Shown here piece by piece: positions 6,460-6,676 of a stretch of DNA of 6,676 nt. The stretch comes from Desulfobulbaceae bacterium (GTDB taxonomy: Bacteria > Desulfobacterota > Desulfobulbia > Desulfobulbales > SURF-16): positions 1-6,676 of the forward strand of contig JANTFJ010000141.1 of NCBI GenBank assembly GCA_024763495.1. Reading direction: 5' to 3'. The notes under the pieces were generated by a model. The model had not been told where the DNA came from. It searched no databases and saw only the letters and a program-made list of their open reading frames with translations. The position numbers and the translations under genes were made by a program. Each line of letters opens with the position of its first letter. Position 1 is the first letter of the stretch.

Positions 6460-6540
6460 GGTACAGCCCATTGAAATCTTTTTTCCAGGTATTAAGGGCC
6501 CGTTTAAAATTAACCTCCCATTTCAGAGGGGGAACTATAA

Positions 6541-6655
6541 CACATTTTGAAACGATCATGGTCAGTCAAAATCCTCAATGTAGCCCTGCTACGCCTGCGG
6601 TTTTGCCTGCCCATGATCGCCTCAACCTGTATCATATTTACCACCTCAAAATGTG
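6541..6655. repeat. Nested hairpin element with 10-bp terminal inverted repeats
   Basis: CACATTTTGA (6541-6550) and TCAAAATGTG (6646-6655) are perfect inverted repeats. Within them, CGATCATGG (6553-6561) pairs with CCATGATCG (6611-6619), then CAG (6563-6565) with CTG (6607-6609), then CAAAATC (6567-6573) with GGTTTTG (6599-6605, one G-T). GTAGC (6580-6584) and GCTAC (6588-6592) form the tip. The inner helix is gapless over 21 positions with two mismatches. The right outer segment 6620-6645 is unpaired, so the arms are asymmetric. It resembles a small non-autonomous or REP-like intergenic element. No transposase ORF, target duplication or terminal T-run is seen. Confidence 0.65.
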
Positions 6656-6676
6656 AATTTATTTATGAACGAGCCC

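Noticed and set aside
6553..6619. CRISPR or integron attC interpretation of the hairpins
   Set aside because: There are no spaced direct repeats anywhere in the window and no integrase-type core sites with neighbouring cassette genes.

Overview
The window is about 6.7 kb of ordinary chromosomal coding DNA with two tightly packed gene blocks and several unusual non-coding structures. Moderate GC, a housekeeping rnr-fthC pair, a large class II aldolase/short-chain dehydrogenase fusion and small genes of unknown function fit an anaerobic Gram-negative, plausibly a Desulfobacterota (former Deltaproteobacteria) relative. That placement rests on gene content and general impression, not on a marker gene.

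Left block (plus strand, 143-3075): a complete rnr (RNase R), a 152-nt gap that folds into a long, almost gapless hairpin (candidate structured RNA, 2350-2474), and a complete fthC/ygfA-type 5-formyltetrahydrofolate cyclo-ligase. 6S RNA commonly lies just upstream of this gene in proteobacteria, so the hairpin deserves a 6S test, but its identity is not proven here.

Middle block (minus strand, 4063 to 3064): a 196-aa helical protein of unknown function (possibly the DUF6657 family) with a strong ribosome binding site, followed after one base by a 135-aa unknown ORF whose end overlaps the end of fthC by 12 nt. Two roughly 160-bp copies of one structured repeat lie in inverted orientation around this pair. 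Copy A (3197-3360) is inside the 135-aa ORF and is read through in frame. Copy B (4090-4253) fills the intergenic space behind the aldolase gene. The copies are about 80% identical, share nested stems and show compensatory base changes.

Right block (minus strand, 6344 to 4263): a 693-aa bifunctional class II aldolase/SDR protein of the RhaEW/YuxG type with its own promoter-like sequence and an upstream palindrome. The 332 nt right of its start codon (6345-6676) hold this promoter, the palindrome and, at 6541-6655, a second kind of long nested hairpin element. I see nothing supportable in 6460-6540. The 142 nt left of rnr hold only a weak -10-like sequence and a small dyad. The three blocks show no obvious shared pathway: RNA turnover, folate metabolism and sugar-phosphate or hydroxy-aldehyde metabolism.
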